DNA of 51,255 bases. Origin: Dehalococcoidia bacterium UBA1141 (GTDB lineage Bacteria; Chloroflexota; Dehalococcoidia; Lucifugimonadales; UBA3495). The position numbers and the translations under genes are program-made. Of the stretch, positions 49,315 to 51,255 are shown piece by piece. Under the pieces are notes generated by a model that saw only the letters and a program-made list of their open reading frames with translations, was not told where the DNA came from and made no database searches. Every line of letters starts with the position of its first letter. Positions within the stretch are counted from its first letter, which is position 1. The stretch spans positions 4,654-55,908 of the forward strand of contig DCAE01000109.1 in the NCBI GenBank assembly GCA_002311385.1, read 5' to 3'.

Positions 49315-51255
49315 TTAAGACAATAAGAATCCCAGAATTATTAGCAAGCTCCCGAATACAATCACGCCACCGTAGGACTGCACCTGGCCTGTTTGCAGCC
49401 GACCGATAATCGGCCCCAAGTTGCGGAAAATCCAACCCAAGGTGTCCACCAAGCCGTCCACGATATTACGGTCCAGCCAATCCACGATGCCCACTAAGAA
49501 GCGGTAAAAGACGCTCCGCACCACGACACCCTCGTAGAGGGCATCGATGTAGTACTTGTTGGCCAGCAACGTATGCAACAATCCACCGGCTTCCAAGGGG
49601 TCTCTTTCTGGTTGTCCACTCCAGTCTTCACTCTGGTCATCACGCCGCCCCATATAGAGGCCAGCGGCCAGAATTATCCCCAACAATGCCCCAACGGTAG
49701 AGAGTGTAGCCAATGGCCTGCTGAACCCGTGTATCTCTATGTTTCCAGCTAGCACCGGGACAGAATTTTCAAGTCCGTGAAGCAAGAACTCGCTGATCCA
49801 ATGACGAGGGATCCCGATTTCCTCTTCCCACTGGGGGTTGGCTAGGTAGCCTGAAAGGATGGCAGCGACTCCCAACACCAACATGGGGAAGAGCATGATA
49901 ACCGGCGATTCATGTAAATGGATACCTCCATGGCCGGAAACGTGAACAGCGTCGGCTGAACCGGGTTGGTCCGTTTGTCCCTGTTCCTCTAGCTCCTCTC
50001 GGTCCTCTTTTTCTTCTTCTGCCCGATCGGCCAATTCCTGATCAATACCGCCCCGGAACTCGCCGTGGAAGGTCATGTTGATCATGCGGAAAGTATAGAA
50101 AGCGGTCAGCACAATACCGACCATTAGCATGATGAAAGTAGCCCGGTTCACCCATCCGTCCACAAGGCCGCTGCTATACCATGCGCCCGCCAGAATCTCG
50201 TCTTTGCTCCAGAAACCGGCTAAGGGAATGATTCCCATCAGGCTCAGGCCACCGATGACCATTAGCACGTAGGTTACCTTCATGTGCCGGACCAACCCGC
50301 CCATGTAGCGCATGTCGAAGGTGCCGGTGGCATGGTTGACGCTGCCCGCCCCGAGGAACAGCAGAGCCTTGAAGGACGCATGGGTAAATAGATGGAACAT
50401 TGCAGCACTGTATGCGCCGACGCCCAGGGCCGCCATCATATAACCCAATTGGCTGACGGTGGAATAGGCCATCACCCGCTTGATGTCGTTCATCACCAGA
50501 GCCATGGTCGCAGCCATGACTGCGGTGAACGCGCCGATGAGGGCAATCACGGACATTGCGTCGCTGGACTGTGTTATGACCGGGTAAAATCGGGCTATCA
50601 AGAACACGCCAGCGGCGACCATGGTAGCTGCGTGAATCAATGCGCTGACCGGCGTGGGGCCTTCCATAGCATCGGGCAGCCAGGAATGGAGAGGAAACTG
50701 TCCGGACTTTCCCGCCGCCCCGGAGAATATTCCCAAGGCAAACCAAGTAAGCGCAGCGCCGCCCAAGACTCCTACCCCACCCACCGCGACCGGTTGTGCT
50801 GCTTGCCAAATGTCGGGTATGTGGAAGGCGTTAAGCCCGGCGGCAGCGAAATCGTCGGCCCTCAAGAACAGGTAGAGAATGGCTATTAGAAAGCCCACAT
50901 CGCCGATTCGGGTGATGATAAACGCCTTCTTGGCGGCAGCAGCCGCTGCTGGGCGCTCGTGCCAGAAGCCAATCAATAGGTAGGAAGAAACGCCCACCAA
51001 TTCCCAAAAGGCATAAAGCTGTATGATGTTGGTGGAAAGCACCACTCCCAGCATTGACGCGGTGAACAAGGCCATGTAGGCGAAGTAGCGGGAGAATCCT
51101 GAGTCTCCCTTCATGTATCCCAAGGAGTAAATCTGCACCAGCAGGCTGACACCGGTGACTACAATCAACATTATGGCAGTCAGTTGGTTGACCAACAGGC
51201 CCAACTGGATCTCGGCGCTGCCCACCGTCAGCCAATGGTAGGCTTCGAACTCCAG
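49315..51255 (-). CDS. nuoL: NADH-quinone oxidoreductase subunit L (5' truncated)
   Basis: NuoL is the most distal antiporter-like subunit of complex I, with the long lateral helix. The frame stays open to the window edge, and its 646 visible residues begin LEFEAYHWLTV, where the family has about 70 further residues upstream. Motifs include FWELVGVSSYLLIGFWHERP, GKSGQFPLHSWLPDAMEGPT, and DIKRVMAYSTVSQLGYMMA. Between two late helices is a charged insertion rich in Glu and Asp (starting ADRAEEEKEDREELEEQGQT) and ending in a His-rich patch. Its start codon lies beyond 51255. The next gene inward is nuoM. Confidence 0.94.
   Translation of the reverse strand: MEFEAYHWLTVGSAEIQLGLLVNQLTAIMLIVVTGVSLLVQIYSLGYMKGDSGFSRYFAYMALFTASMLGVVLSTNIIQLYAFWELVGVSSYLLIGFWHERPAAAAAAKKAFIITRIGDVGFLIAILYLFLRADDFAAAGLNAFHIPDIWQAAQPVAVGGVGVLGGAALTWFALGIFSGAAGKSGQFPLHSWLPDAMEGPTPVSALIHAATMVAAGVFLIARFYPVITQSSDAMSVIALIGAFTAVMAATMALVMNDIKRVMAYSTVSQLGYMMAALGVGAYSAAMFHLFTHASFKALLFLGAGSVNHATGTFDMRYMGGLVRHMKVTYVLMVIGGLSLMGIIPLAGFWSKDEILAGAWYSSGLVDGWVNRATFIMLMVGIVLTAFYTFRMINMTFHGEFRGGIDQELADRAEEEKEDREELEEQGQTDQPGSADAVHVSGHGGIHLHESPVIMLFPMLVLGVAAILSGYLANPQWEEEIGIPRHWISEFLLHGLENSVPVLAGNIEIHGFSRPLATLSTVGALLGIILAAGLYMGRRDDQSEDWSGQPERDPLEAGGLLHTLLANKYYIDALYEGVVVRSVFYRFLVGIVDWLDRNIVDGLVDTLGWIFRNLGPIIGRLQTGQVQSYGGVIVFGSLLIILGFLLS

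Noticed and set aside
1..51255. CRISPR arrays, prophage or insertion sequences
   Set aside because: No transposase, integrase, cas or phage genes, and the tandem repeats have no spacer structure.

Overview
The window carries ordinary bacterial housekeeping genes on both strands, packed in short operons, with no phage, insertion sequence, CRISPR array, rRNA or tRNA that I can recognise. The best guess for the source is a free-living, respiring member of the Chloroflexota, close to the Dehalococcoidia/SAR202 group. This is inference from lipoprotein style, TTG/GTG start usage, a CbbQ/NorQ ATPase with a NorD-like partner, monomeric NADP isocitrate dehydrogenase, a type-E succinate dehydrogenase, bacterial EndoQ and degenerate CCTTCGACAAGCTCAGGA-type interspersed repeats. 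No marker gene here proves it.

Layout. 1-1.6 kb: the end of a DUF4340-like gene, then cinA. 1.6-8.1 kb (minus): a run of rimI, coaE, a CbbQ/NorQ AAA+ ATPase, a CoA pyrophosphatase-type Nudix enzyme and a 1119-residue NorD-like VWA protein. 8.3-10.7 kb: a large repeat-built lipoprotein. 10.8-12.0 kb (minus): EndoQ. 12.2-14.3 kb: groES-groEL with an odd repeat between them, then a 32-residue RanBP2-type zinc finger ORF. 14.5-18.4 kb (minus): an alpha/beta hydrolase lacking its serine, selA, a UbiA-like membrane protein and a UbiE/MenG methyltransferase. 18.5-22.2 kb: a small exported ORF, an ECF sigma factor, its membrane anti-sigma partner and a SIMPL lipoprotein behind a possible ECF promoter. 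22.4-25.4 kb: ribD-ribE-ribBA. 25.5-28.8 kb (minus): prfB with an intact programmed frameshift, and two coupled acetyl xylan esterase-type hydrolases. 29.3-34.8 kb: plsY, thrS, a SnoaL-like protein and a DUF255 thioredoxin-fold protein. 35.2-40.5 kb: monomeric icd, mdh, a HIT protein and a class III aminotransferase. 40.6-44.3 kb (minus): sdhE-sdhB-sdhA. 44.6-51.3 kb (minus): an ADP-ribose-type Nudix enzyme, NAD kinase, and nuoN-nuoM-nuoL running off the right edge.

How the genes fit together. Isocitrate and malate dehydrogenases, succinate dehydrogenase and complex I describe an aerobic-type TCA cycle feeding a quinone pool; the UbiE-like methyltransferase and UbiA-like protein could help make that quinone. 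CoaE and the CoA pyrophosphatase in one operon make and break CoA. The ECF sigma, anti-sigma and SIMPL lipoprotein look like one envelope-response unit.

The strongest points for a second look are: the CbbQ/NorQ-NorD pair with no Rubisco or NO reductase in the window and CoA genes in its operon; the RF2 +1 frameshift site, which makes the true prfB 366 codons; two hydrolases whose catalytic Ser is Gly; the RanBP2-like microprotein; and short perfect or near-perfect tandem repeats (12-21 bp, plus one about 43-bp array) in many intergenic regions.
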